A DNA stretch of 64,000 nt from Pseudomonas fluorescens (GTDB lineage: Bacteria; Pseudomonadota; Gammaproteobacteria; Pseudomonadales; Pseudomonadaceae), in the NCBI RefSeq assembly GCF_019212185.1, contig NZ_CP078138.1, positions 3,020,501 to 3,084,500 on the forward strand, given 5' to 3'. The notes beneath the pieces were generated by a model, which saw only the letters and a list, made by a program, of their open reading frames with translations, made no database searches and was not told where the DNA came from. Shown here in pieces: positions 53,715-62,940 of the stretch (within the stretch, counting starts at the first letter, position 1; each line of letters begins with the position of its first letter). The position numbers were made by a program, and so were the translations under genes.

Positions 53715-55928
53715 ATGCCTACAGATCCGACCTTCGCCATGACCCCTCTAGCGCGTCTGCTCAAACTCGCGACGCTCACGCCACTGCTGTTGATCAGCCC
53801 ATGCGTTCTGGCACAAGTAGTTGATAACAGGGCATTGACTATCGACGCCACTGCTCCAGCGAAAGAGGACTACCAGGTACGAAACGCGGGCAGCCTGACG
53901 GCCAACGGTGCCAGAACCGCGCAGATTCGTGCGCAAACGGGGTCGAGCCTGCAGCTCAATAACACCCAGGTTACTGCGTTGGGGAGCGCCAATGGCGTCG
54001 ATCTGTCCGCCAGTGAAGCAACGATCAGCAACAAGAGCACCGTGGTGAGCACCACCACGGGCTTGCGTCTGGCCCATACGCCGCTTGGAGGCTCGAAAGC
54101 GACCGTCAATGATAGCCAGATTACGGGTGGCGCAGTGGGGGCCAGTGTCAGCGCACAAAGCCAATTGATCCTTGAGAACCAGTCCAGGGTGACCGGCAGT
54201 AATGCCGACGGCGTCGGGGTTCGGAGTTTCGGCGGCAGTATTTCAGCCACCGAAAGCAGCATTACCGGCGGGCTGAACGGTATCTTCCTGTTCGCCGACC
54301 AGGCACTGCCGGCCGACAATGCCCTGGTGCTCGACAAGTCCCATGTCGAAGGCATCACCGGTTCGGCCATCGTGGTCGATGGCCAGACCCAGACCAACAC
54401 CGAACAGGTCAATATTCAGGTCAACAACGGTTCTACGCTCAAGGGCGGCAACGGCACTCTATTAGAGGTTATCAACGGCTCATCGGCCAATTTCAATGTT
54501 GATAACAGTCATCTGGTGGGCGACGTGATTGTGGCCGATGGCGCCAGCGCCAATGTCGCCCTTGACCACTCCGCGACGTTGACCGGGCGCCTGGAAAATG
54601 TGCAGAACCTGTCGATCAGCAATGAGGCCCGCTGGGTGATGGTCGGTGACGGTCAGGTGCAGAACCTGACGTTGAACGGCGGCGGCGTGCAGTTCGGTAA
54701 TCCGGGCCAGTATTTCAACCTGTCGGTGGAAACGCTCTCGGGCGAGGGCGGTACGTTCCATATGCACAACGACTTCACCACGGGCCAGGTCGACACCTTG
54801 ACCGTCACGGGCAATGCCAGCGGCAACCATGTGATCGCGCTCGATAGCCAGGGCACAGAGCCGGTGGGTGCGGGGTCGACCTCGGTGGTCCATATCGGTT
54901 CGGGCGACGCAACCTTCGCCCTCAAGGACGGTGCCGTGGACCTCGGTGCCTTTTCCTACGACCTGATCAAGCAGGGCGACAACGACTGGGTGCTCAATTC
55001 CGCCAGCCGCGTCATCAGCCCGGGCACGCAATCGGTCATGGCCCTGTTTGATGCCTCGACCACGGTCTGGTACGGCGAACTCAGCACCTTGCGCACTCGC
55101 ATGGGCGAAGTGCGCATGGATCAAGGCAAGGCCGGCGGCTGGATCAGGGCCTATGGCAACAAGTACAACGTCAGCGAAAGCTCCGGCGTGGCCTACAAAC
55201 AAACCCAGCAAGGCCTGTCGTTCGGCGCCGACGCGCCGCTGCCGGTGGGGGATGGGCAATGGTTGTTCGGTGTGCTGGGCGGCTACAGCAAGTCTGACCT
55301 GGACCTCAGCCGGGGCACCACGGGCGAAGTCGACAGCTACTCCCTGGGCCTATACACCACCTGGCTCGATGCACAAAGTGGCTACTACTTCGATGGTGTC
55401 CTGAAGTACAACCGCTTCCAGAACGAGTCTGACGTGCGACTCAGTGACGGCAAAAAAGCCAAGGGCGACTACGACACCAACGGTATCGGAGCGTCACTGG
55501 AGTTTGGTCGGCATATCAAGCTGGCGAACGATTACTTTGTCGAGCCCTTCGCGCAGATGAACGCGGTGAGTATCGATGGAGCAAGTTACACCCTGGATAA
55601 CGGCCTTTCCGCCAAAGGTGACCGGGTGCATTCGTTGCTGGGTAAAGTTGGTGCAACGGTGGGACGTAACTTTGTATTGGGTGAAGGAAAAGTCGTGCAG
55701 CCGTATCTGCGCACGGCCTATGTCCATGAATTCGCCACAGACAGCGACGTCGAGGTCAACACCAATCGCTTCAACTCCGATCTTTCCGGATCCCGCGGTG
55801 AGCTGGGGGCGGGTATTGCCATGAAAGTGACGGACCGTGTAGCGATTCATGCTGACTTCGATTACAGCAACGGCGACAAGATCGAACAGCCATGGGGTGC
55901 CAACGTGGGTGTGCGTTACAGCTGGTAA
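53715..55928 (+). CDS. Type Va autotransporter (pertactin-like passenger)
   Basis: 737 residues; AGGAG precedes the ATG. Signal peptide cleaved near A33 (VLA-QVVD). The passenger (about 34-460) is a parallel beta-helix rich in Asn, Gly, Ser, Thr with short repeats (VTALGSANGVDLSASE, NGSTLKGGNGT). A pertactin-type linker is followed by the 12-strand beta-barrel (about 470-737) ending VGVRYSW with a C-terminal aromatic. It is displayed on the surface; adhesion is the usual role. Confidence 0.92.
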   Translation: MPTDPTFAMTPLARLLKLATLTPLLLISPCVLAQVVDNRALTIDATAPAKEDYQVRNAGSLTANGARTAQIRAQTGSSLQLNNTQVTALGSANGVDLSASEATISNKSTVVSTTTGLRLAHTPLGGSKATVNDSQITGGAVGASVSAQSQLILENQSRVTGSNADGVGVRSFGGSISATESSITGGLNGIFLFADQALPADNALVLDKSHVEGITGSAIVVDGQTQTNTEQVNIQVNNGSTLKGGNGTLLEVINGSSANFNVDNSHLVGDVIVADGASANVALDHSATLTGRLENVQNLSISNEARWVMVGDGQVQNLTLNGGGVQFGNPGQYFNLSVETLSGEGGTFHMHNDFTTGQVDTLTVTGNASGNHVIALDSQGTEPVGAGSTSVVHIGSGDATFALKDGAVDLGAFSYDLIKQGDNDWVLNSASRVISPGTQSVMALFDASTTVWYGELSTLRTRMGEVRMDQGKAGGWIRAYGNKYNVSESSGVAYKQTQQGLSFGADAPLPVGDGQWLFGVLGGYSKSDLDLSRGTTGEVDSYSLGLYTTWLDAQSGYYFDGVLKYNRFQNESDVRLSDGKKAKGDYDTNGIGASLEFGRHIKLANDYFVEPFAQMNAVSIDGASYTLDNGLSAKGDRVHSLLGKVGATVGRNFVLGEGKVVQPYLRTAYVHEFATDSDVEVNTNRFNSDLSGSRGELGAGIAMKVTDRVAIHADFDYSNGDKIEQPWGANVGVRYSW

Positions 55929-56048
55929 TTGCATCACGTGCTGCTGCCCGTCATGGACGATGGGCCTGTCACCGGTTCAACGTTCTTTTGTCGCTTGAGT
56001 GGGACACATGCGCGGTCTCCTTCAGGCTTTATCCGAGGAGTCTTGTTC

Positions 56049-57554
56049 ATGGTCACGCTCAACGATACGCCGCGCTCTTTTAACCCCACGGCACCCAAGC
56101 CTGAGGTGAAAGAGTTGCTGCCTGATGTTCCATCTGGCCAGCCCGGCTTGTTACCGGAGGCGGCGACTCGTGCCGACCTGAAGGTCTGGTTCACTGTCCC
56201 TCAGTATTCCGATCCGGCCATGGCCGAGGAAAAGGTTGAACTGTTCGTTGACGGTCAAGACGTCGCGATAACGACCCGGTATTGGAATGCACCGATTACT
56301 GATTCCGATCGTTATCTGTTGTTGTCGAGCGATTGGTTGCGCAAGAATGATGGGGAGCATCGACTTCACTACAAGACAACGATCTACAACGGCGCAGAAA
56401 ACCAATCCTTTGATCTGACGATCACGCTCGACACCCGCGCGCCTGTACTGGCGACTGCCAGCACACCGATTCTCCCTTCCGAAGTTATCCCGCCCAATGA
56501 GTTAACGGCGTATTACCTTGAAGACGAAGACAAGGTATGGGTAGAAATTCCCCGTTACGACAAACCTGAAGTGGGTGACATCATCACTTGGTATTGGGAT
56601 CGGAGCGCCTCCGGAACGACGAAAGGCGGGACCTGGGAACTGACCGCACTGGACTTGGACAAGCCCTTATCCTTTTATGTTGACGGCGACTGGATCCGTC
56701 TTCAGCAGGATGGCGATCGTTTCATCTGGTACACGGTGGCGGATCGGGCAGGCAACCCTCCGAATGGGCAATCTGCAGTCCAACCGTTGTTTGTCAAGGC
56801 ACAACCCATCCCCCGAAATTTACCGCCACCGAAAGTGGTTGAAACTGGCGCTACAGGCTGGCCGAGCAGTGGCACGTTGAACCCCGTCAATGCGGTCAAT
56901 GGCGTCAAGGTGATTCTTAACCCGGCGTCGGTCATCTATCCCGATGAAGTGCCTCAGGTACGCTGGGGCAAAGAAGGAGAGTTGGGGTATTACCTCGCCG
57001 ATCCGATCGAGGAAGGTGTCTGGGAGTATCAAATTCCCAAAGCTTACATGGCCCCACATTTCGGCAAAGTGGTGCCGGTGGTTTATCAGTTCAAGGATAA
57101 AAAAGGCGAGTTGCACGAGTCGGCCGCGTTCACCCTGACGGTCAGTCAGTATCCAAGAGACAGGCTTGCAGCTCCTCAGTGTGCAGAGGGCTCACCTTTG
57201 AGCATGGCCTTGGTGCCATCCGAGGGCGCCAGCATCACTATGATCGCGTGGCCGTTTATCGCGGCAGGTCAACAGCTGATCATCAGGGTCGAGGGTCGGG
57301 AAGACGCCACCGGAGACCTCATCAATCAGATGGTATTGGATCGGCACGTGGTCACCGCTGGACAAGTCTCGACCGGAATCATCAAGGGGCAGGCGTTGGT
57401 AACAAAGGCATTTCTGCAGAAAATCAGGCTCAACACAAATCTGGTCGTCAAAGCTTACGTCAGTTACGACAACGGCCAGACCTGGAATGGCAGCAGCGCG
57501 CCCAATCCGAATACCCAGCATTTTCCCTGGCTGTCGCCAAGGCTGATTGCCTGA
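56049..57554 (+). CDS. Second large Ig-like domain protein
   Basis: 501 residues from ATG 56049 (GAGGAG eight bases upstream). No signal peptide. Domains resemble those of the 51420 gene (LKVWFTVPQYSDPAMAEEKV, KVILNPASVIYPDEVPQVRW, SITMIAWPFIAAGQQLIIRV). It lies 120 bp after the autotransporter on the same strand. Function unknown; related genes flanking an autotransporter suggest a linked role. Convergent with the fimbrial operon. Confidence 0.7.
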   Translation: MVTLNDTPRSFNPTAPKPEVKELLPDVPSGQPGLLPEAATRADLKVWFTVPQYSDPAMAEEKVELFVDGQDVAITTRYWNAPITDSDRYLLLSSDWLRKNDGEHRLHYKTTIYNGAENQSFDLTITLDTRAPVLATASTPILPSEVIPPNELTAYYLEDEDKVWVEIPRYDKPEVGDIITWYWDRSASGTTKGGTWELTALDLDKPLSFYVDGDWIRLQQDGDRFIWYTVADRAGNPPNGQSAVQPLFVKAQPIPRNLPPPKVVETGATGWPSSGTLNPVNAVNGVKVILNPASVIYPDEVPQVRWGKEGELGYYLADPIEEGVWEYQIPKAYMAPHFGKVVPVVYQFKDKKGELHESAAFTLTVSQYPRDRLAAPQCAEGSPLSMALVPSEGASITMIAWPFIAAGQQLIIRVEGREDATGDLINQMVLDRHVVTAGQVSTGIIKGQALVTKAFLQKIRLNTNLVVKAYVSYDNGQTWNGSSAPNPNTQHFPWLSPRLIA

Positions 57555-57564
57555 CGTGGAAAAG

Positions 57565-57590
57565 GCGCAAGCCCCGGTCGGGGCTTGCGC
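57565..57590. terminator. Terminator between convergent operons
   Basis: GCGCAAGCCCC-GGTC-GGGGCTTGCGC is a perfect 11-bp stem. On the minus strand it is followed by CTTTTCC. Confidence 0.75.
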
Positions 57591-57595
57591 GGACA

Positions 57596-58699
57596 TTACT
57601 GATAGGTGACGGTAAATGCCAGGGAGCCTTTGGCCGCGCCGGCACCGATATCGACTCGATCGGCGGTCTGATAAAAACGGGCCGTAAAAGGAAGTACGGT
57701 CGTACCCGTAGGGTTGATGGCTATCAGGGGAACTTCAGTGCCAAGGGCGACAGGGGTGATTGCATCGTCGCGCAGGATCTGAATGCCCAGGCCCTTCGCC
57801 GTCGAGCCTGTCCCCAGGGTGAACACTCCATCACTGCCATCCGTCACCGGCACCGAGCCATTGGCCCCGTCGAGGCGAATGTGAGCCGTGGCGACGTTGC
57901 CGCCACTGGGGTCCCCCTCACAATCGCTCAGGGTGATAGTGAAAGGCTTGGGCGAGGTGGTGAAGCCAATGTGGGTAAAGTCCGTAGTCGGCCAGGTTCC
58001 CAACTGCACGGGGTCGGCACTGACCGGATTGGCAAGCGCCGTGCACTGCGACTGAATGACGGTGCCGCGGACATCGTAGTTGAACACCGTATTGAGCCCC
58101 GTCAGGCTTCCGCTGAACAAGCGGGTGCTGAAACTTTGCGGTCCAGGCAGGATCGGTCCGGTCTTGACCAGCGTCAAGTAGTTGTACAGCGACGCCAGGG
58201 GGATGGCAGTGAAAATCTGGTGATTGGCCTCTGCGGCGAACGGGACGACAGGCGCGCCAATGGGCCGAAACGAGTTCTCAGGGCCGCCCTCGAACGGAAA
58301 TCCAAGCCGGACTCTGGCGCCAATGCCGTTGTTGATCCCGGTGTTCATCACCTTGCCATTGATGTCCTCGCCATTGAGCGGTGGCAACGTACCGGGAAAA
58401 ATGGGTGCAATGGGTGTTGCCTCAAACCTCAAGCGCGCATTGCCATCGTTGAAGCAAGTGATCGACAAGCCTTCGCTATTGTTGGTGAAGAAAAACTTGT
58501 CGAAGGTTCCGATCAGGCTCCCCGGCCGTGAGTCTCGAGGCACGTAGACATTGCCCACGTTGACACTGAATGTCATCAGGCCGGGCGCTGATCCCCAATG
58601 ACAGCCGTTAACGTTTCCGGGCGCTGCTACAGCCGTTTGCGTCATGACGCCGACAGCCAGCGCCGTCAGCGCGGTGAGATGTCGTACCGTCGCATTCAT
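57596..58699 (-). CDS. Fimbrial tip adhesin
   Basis: 367 residues from ATG 58699 (AGGA upstream). Signal peptide ending AVA before APGN. The N-terminal lectin-like half (SNVGCHW... CFNDGN) is followed by a pilin domain with CTALANP and CEGDP cysteines and the donor-strand C-terminus KGSLAFTVTYQ. It is the last gene of the chaperone-usher operon, as expected for a tip adhesin. The ligand is unknown. Confidence 0.85.
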   Translation of the reverse strand: MNATVRHLTALTALAVGVMTQTAVAAPGNVNGCHWGSAPGLMTFSVNVGNVYVPRDSRPGSLIGTFDKFFFTNNSEGLSITCFNDGNARLRFEATPIAPIFPGTLPPLNGEDINGKVMNTGINNGIGARVRLGFPFEGGPENSFRPIGAPVVPFAAEANHQIFTAIPLASLYNYLTLVKTGPILPGPQSFSTRLFSGSLTGLNTVFNYDVRGTVIQSQCTALANPVSADPVQLGTWPTTDFTHIGFTTSPKPFTITLSDCEGDPSGGNVATAHIRLDGANGSVPVTDGSDGVFTLGTGSTAKGLGIQILRDDAITPVALGTEVPLIAINPTGTTVLPFTARFYQTADRVDIGAGAAKGSLAFTVTYQ

Positions 58700-58741
58700 G
58701 TTCTGTTTCCTGGATAGGAGGGGAATGTGGCTTTCATTCAT

Positions 58742-61255
58742 TTAAATGCACGTCACTTGCTGCAGGCGATATCCCTGAGCCTCATCCATGGTCTGCGGGT
58801 CAATGTTGAGCTGGCAGGATTGCTCGACCTCATCGCCCCAGCGCACATCGAGTCGTTGCGGCTCGGCACTGGTGGCAAGCATGAACTGGCCTGCCTGTCC
58901 GACAACTCCGATCGTTTCGCCCTCACTGTTGCTGATGTGGGCTCCAAACGGCAGTGGAAGGCCGCCGGTGGTGTGCCCGGTGATGAGCAAGCGCTGGATT
59001 TTGCGTGCGTCGAAGCGGGTCTTGACCACTGCGCCTCGACGCGGCACCACCTGGCTGGTGCCATTGTCGATTTCAATTTCGGGGCCCAATTGGTCCGTTT
59101 CAAGCTCGATCCGGTTGACTCGATAGGGCCTCAGGTAAGGCACTAACGCATAGCCGCGTTCATTGGTCCGCACTCCGGAGGCGTTGGCGATACCCACGCC
59201 GGCAATACCGGGCACTTCGACCAGTCCGGCCGTTTCACCCAGGTACGGCCCCAATTCGAGCCCGTCCGAGTGCAGCAACAACGCGCCGCTGGCGTTCAAA
59301 GAAACGCTGCGGTAATCGTTGCCTTGAGTCACGCCCGCGCCAAGACTTCCCTGGGGAATCTGGTAGCCGACGGCCAGGGACGCGGATTGCTGATGCAGAT
59401 CGTCCCTGGCCAGTGACGCCCGGTAATTCAGTTGGCTGTCATCGGCGGTGCCGCTCAGGCTGGCGCGCTGACTGAACGTATTGGCGCTTTTTTGCAGATC
59501 AAAGGTGGCTGTACTGGAACGCCCGAAATCCACCGGCATCGACACACTCAAGCCCATTTGCCGATCACTGCTACCGTTGCGGTCGCTGAGTGACTGACTG
59601 GCGAACAGGTTGTAGCTGATGCCTTGATGATGAGTGTTGAAGTTGAATTGAAACTGACGACGTTCATAGTCGCTGCGCCAGTAGTCTTCCTGGGACAGCG
59701 TCAGGTTCAGCGAACTTTGCTTGCCAATATTCTGGAAAACCGAAGCCTCCAGGCGGCTGCGGCGGCTGCCGTGATAGGCCGAGTCGCGACTGCGCTGCCG
59801 CACGGCTTCGTCGAAGTCGCGATAGCCTTCGGTGGAATAGCGATAACCGGCAAAGCGCAGATTGGTTCGGCTCTGAAACGCCTTTCCATACTTGATTGCA
59901 TAGCTCATGCCTTGCGTCGAGGACGCGTCAGAGGTATCGACCTCGGCGGCGGAGTGGGTGACGTCGAAGGACAGCGCGCCGATCGCTCCCAGGTCCTTGC
60001 CAATACCGGCGTTGCCGGCACGGTAGAAGTCACTGGCCATCAAGCCGCCGTACAGCGTCGAGCCCCAATCGGTTCCCAGTGCCAGGGTACCTTGCCAAAG
60101 CAGCGGCTCCTCAAGGTTTGATGCGGTGTAGTAGCGCCCGACACTGGCGCTGTAGCGCCAGGTTCCTTCGCGTAGCAGGTTGCCGAGTGTGGCGTAGGGT
60201 TGGGTAAAGCGTCGGACCTGGCCATCGGCTTCGGTCAGTACGATCTCCAACTCGCCACTGCCGCCGGCGGTACTCAGGTCGTCGATCTCATAAGGGCCGG
60301 CACTGACGTAGGTGGAGTAGATCGGATAGCCGTTCTGCAGAATCTCCAGTTTGGCCCGGCTCAGCGCCACGCCGCGGATGACAGGCGCATAGCCCTGCAG
60401 CACATCGGGCAGCATGCCCTGGTCGGAACGCAGGACCACGCCCTTGAGTGGCAAGACTTTGAACGCGTCACCCGGCGTGGAGGTTTCACCCAGGGTCAGG
60501 TTGGCGTTCATCCCAGGCAAGTCCCGTTGGGCGTAGGCGTAGGCCCTGCTCCAGCTGCGACCTCCGTATTCATCCTGGCGCAGACTCTGATTGCTGCGCA
60601 AACGCCAGGGGCCCAGATTCAGACCGCTGTTGAAGTACAGGTCCTGACTGCTGGTGCTGCCAGAATGATTGCTGGAGCCCTGCTGGGCCGACGCCTGATA
60701 ATTGACGAAGGCCGCGTTAATCCCGTAATCCCAGTGCTCGGGGTCTATCTGGCCGAGCATGTCGCGGCGCATGACGATTTGCGGAATGGAAACATCGAGG
60801 CGTAATGCACTGCCATCCAGTTCAGTTTTGGCGCTGGGAATCAGGCCAGCCAGATCGACGCAAGTCTGTTGCAACGATATCGGCTCGGCCAGGCTTTCTA
60901 GGCGAACCCCGAACTCTTCCAGCAATGATGCCGACAGGCAAGGCAAGAGCCGCTCTCCATCGGGGCTTGCTTCGAACTGAAGTTCCCGGTGCCCGAAAAA
61001 TCGGGAATTGACTTGAATGTCGACCCAATAGCGACCGGGCCCCACGTCTGGTCGGTTGGCCAGCGCCGCCAAAGCCATTGCTCCTGCATCAGCGGCATGA
61101 TCCGGGCTCTGACGCATGAAGCTGGCCTGGAATTCGTTGTTTGAATTCGCTTTGGCGAGCCTGATTTCCAGCAGCGCCGTGCTGCTGCCGAGAACGATCA
61201 GCGGGACAAAACGCAGGCGGCCGGCCGCCAGCCGATGTCCGGTTAAAAAAGTCAT
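58742..61255 (-). CDS. Outer-membrane fimbrial usher
   Basis: 837-residue FimD/PapC-family usher. N-terminal periplasmic domain with ANSNNEFQASFMRQ and RYWVDIQVNSRFF, the large beta-barrel (SLNLTLSQEDYWRSDYERR), plug and C-terminal domains with a C-terminal cysteine pair (SCQLNIDP, QQVTCI). It assembles and exports pilin-chaperone complexes. Confidence 0.93.
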   Translation of the reverse strand: MTFLTGHRLAAGRLRFVPLIVLGSSTALLEIRLAKANSNNEFQASFMRQSPDHAADAGAMALAALANRPDVGPGRYWVDIQVNSRFFGHRELQFEASPDGERLLPCLSASLLEEFGVRLESLAEPISLQQTCVDLAGLIPSAKTELDGSALRLDVSIPQIVMRRDMLGQIDPEHWDYGINAAFVNYQASAQQGSSNHSGSTSSQDLYFNSGLNLGPWRLRSNQSLRQDEYGGRSWSRAYAYAQRDLPGMNANLTLGETSTPGDAFKVLPLKGVVLRSDQGMLPDVLQGYAPVIRGVALSRAKLEILQNGYPIYSTYVSAGPYEIDDLSTAGGSGELEIVLTEADGQVRRFTQPYATLGNLLREGTWRYSASVGRYYTASNLEEPLLWQGTLALGTDWGSTLYGGLMASDFYRAGNAGIGKDLGAIGALSFDVTHSAAEVDTSDASSTQGMSYAIKYGKAFQSRTNLRFAGYRYSTEGYRDFDEAVRQRSRDSAYHGSRRSRLEASVFQNIGKQSSLNLTLSQEDYWRSDYERRQFQFNFNTHHQGISYNLFASQSLSDRNGSSDRQMGLSVSMPVDFGRSSTATFDLQKSANTFSQRASLSGTADDSQLNYRASLARDDLHQQSASLAVGYQIPQGSLGAGVTQGNDYRSVSLNASGALLLHSDGLELGPYLGETAGLVEVPGIAGVGIANASGVRTNERGYALVPYLRPYRVNRIELETDQLGPEIEIDNGTSQVVPRRGAVVKTRFDARKIQRLLITGHTTGGLPLPFGAHISNSEGETIGVVGQAGQFMLATSAEPQRLDVRWGDEVEQSCQLNIDPQTMDEAQGYRLQQVTCI

Positions 61256-61292
61256 AAACGAAATCCTGACAAGGTAGGCAGTGAGCAGCTTC

Positions 61293-62048
61293 CTAAGGGG
61301 TCAGCTGGATCGGCAGGCGCAGTGGCGCGCTGTAACCGCCGTAGTCATTGATCGCGGAGAATTCCACGTGCAGGCCTGGACCGGCCTTGACGCCATTGAG
61401 GGTGTAGTGCTGGCTGGCAAATGGCTCGACCATGGGGGCGCTGGCCAGTTTTTGCTGCTGGCCATTGCCACTGACATCCAGACGACTGAAGGAAACGTGG
61501 AACGGAGTCGGGTTATGCACCTCGAGTTGCGCCTGGCCATTAACCTGACGGATTGACCATTGCAGATCCTTGAGGCGAGGGATCGGGTTGCCCTTGAGCT
61601 GCGTCGGTCGATAGAACAGTTTGATGCGAGTGCGCAGGGCGATGTTCAGGACATTGCCTTCGCTGGCGACGGCCTGAGGGATCTCCTGCACATTGAAATA
61701 GAACACTGACTCCCGATCCGTCGGGAGCGTATTGGGCAGTCCGTTGATCTGCACTTGCTGCTGCTTGCCGGGGTTCAGTCGAAACAAGGGCGGGGAGGGA
61801 ATGAACGGCACGGCCGTGGTCGTATCGTCGGCTGCGGTGTTGACCCAGGTTTGTACGGCGAATGCCTTGTCGCTGGGGTTGGCGACAATGACGGACACAC
61901 TGCGTTTGTCGCTGTCGAACACCACTCGGGTCGCACTGATGGTCAGGGCCGCGTGGCTGGAGGGTATATGGGCCGCGAGCATGAAAAAAGAGAGGCAGGC
62001 GCCCAAGGCTGGTCGGCAAGCGACAGCCTGTTTGATAGAGCCGAACAT
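61293..62048 (-). CDS. Periplasmic fimbrial chaperone
   Basis: 251 residues from ATG 62048. Signal peptide ends SHAA-LTIS. PapD-like: TRVVFDSDKRSVSVIVANPS, the conserved RLNPGKQQQVQI and RIKLFYRP motifs, and the C-terminal GGYSAPLRLPIQL. It folds pilins by donor-strand complementation. Confidence 0.93.
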   Translation of the reverse strand: MFGSIKQAVACRPALGACLSFFMLAAHIPSSHAALTISATRVVFDSDKRSVSVIVANPSDKAFAVQTWVNTAADDTTTAVPFIPSPPLFRLNPGKQQQVQINGLPNTLPTDRESVFYFNVQEIPQAVASEGNVLNIALRTRIKLFYRPTQLKGNPIPRLKDLQWSIRQVNGQAQLEVHNPTPFHVSFSRLDVSGNGQQQKLASAPMVEPFASQHYTLNGVKAGPGLHVEFSAINDYGGYSAPLRLPIQLTP

Positions 62049-62153
62049 GAGAGAAGTACCTTTGGAATCCTGGGTGTGGAACGACCACCCAAGCGTGTTC
62101 AACGTGCTGCCGCCTGCACGTTCCAGGCGCTGTGCAGGCGGCAGCCAGGGCTA

Positions 62154-62708
62154 TCAGTTCACGGCAACGCTGAACTGGATGTCTGCCGAGGCGACACCAG
62201 CGGTCACGGCTGCGGTCAGCGAGCGATAGGAGGCATTGAACCGCAGGTCGGTCGGGCGGTCGAAGGCGATCGGGTAATCGGCGCTTTCCACGCCGGAGGA
62301 CAGCAGGGCACCTTTGGCGTCCCGCAGCGCGATGGCGACATTCTTGGCGCCATCCTGGTTCGGTGTGACCGAGAAGTAGAGTCCGCTGGCATCGGTAGGG
62401 CCGGTAAAGGTCACTTTCGCGACGTTGGGATTGGTTGGGTCCAGCGTGCAGCCGCTGCCACCCTTGACGCGCAGGACAAAACCTTTGCCCCCCAGTTCCT
62501 GACCGACAGCAGTGAAACGGCTGGCCTCAACCCCGACCATTTTCACCAGGTTGCCGATGGAGCCGTCACCAGGGTTGACCACGTCGATCGGGCATGTGCT
62601 GTTGGTGATCATGCCCTCGAAGTTGATCAACCCTGGGTTTGCGAATGCCTGAGTGCCAGCGAAGCTGGCTGCCAGACCCAGGGAAAGAGCCAGTAGAGAT
62701 TTTTTCAT
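62154..62708 (-). CDS. Major fimbrial subunit
   Basis: 184 residues; signal peptide MKKSLLALSLGLAASFAGTQ... ends AFA-NPG. Fimbrial pilin domain with cysteines in NSTCPIDVV and GSGCTLDP and the C-terminal donor-strand ADIQFSVAVN. It is the first gene of a four-gene chaperone-usher operon (pilin, chaperone, usher, adhesin). No strong ribosome site is visible. Its upstream region contains unusual G-tracts. Confidence 0.88.
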   Translation of the reverse strand: MKKSLLALSLGLAASFAGTQAFANPGLINFEGMITNSTCPIDVVNPGDGSIGNLVKMVGVEASRFTAVGQELGGKGFVLRVKGGSGCTLDPTNPNVAKVTFTGPTDASGLYFSVTPNQDGAKNVAIALRDAKGALLSSGVESADYPIAFDRPTDLRFNASYRSLTAAVTAGVASADIQFSVAVN

Positions 62709-62808
62709 GTCGATAATTCTTTTATTAATAAACGTTAACCGGCCTACAGGCGCGAGACGTTGCCGGGTGGTGTTGCAATGGAGGGGGATTGGCGTTGCGT
62801 GTCTCGGC

Positions 62809-62842
62809 GGGGGGATTCTAGGGAGGGGGGGGGGAGCGGGGG
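62809..62842 (+). other. G-quadruplex motif and G10 tract before fimbrial operon
   Basis: G6-ATTCTA-G3-A-G10-AGC-G5 fits the four-tract G-quadruplex pattern with loops of 6, 1 and 3. It lies about 100-135 bp before the pilin start, on the template strand; the coding strand thus has a run of ten C. Confidence 0.75.
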
Positions 62843-62893
62843 ATATGAGATAACTCTCAGTTGTTGCGGCTGACCTGCAGTGTTCGAAGTAAT

Positions 62894-62930
62894 CCCCATT
62901 AATGCAATAAAGATCATTGCATTAATGGGG
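62894..62930. repeat. Perfect 15-bp inverted repeat
   Basis: CCCCATTAATGCAAT-AAAGATC-ATTGCATTAATGGGG lies directly after the RHS stop codon and about 190 bp before the pilin gene. It may be the RHS terminator, though no T-run follows, or a recombinase/regulator site. Confidence 0.75.
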
Positions 62931-62940
62931 TGCGACTTAC

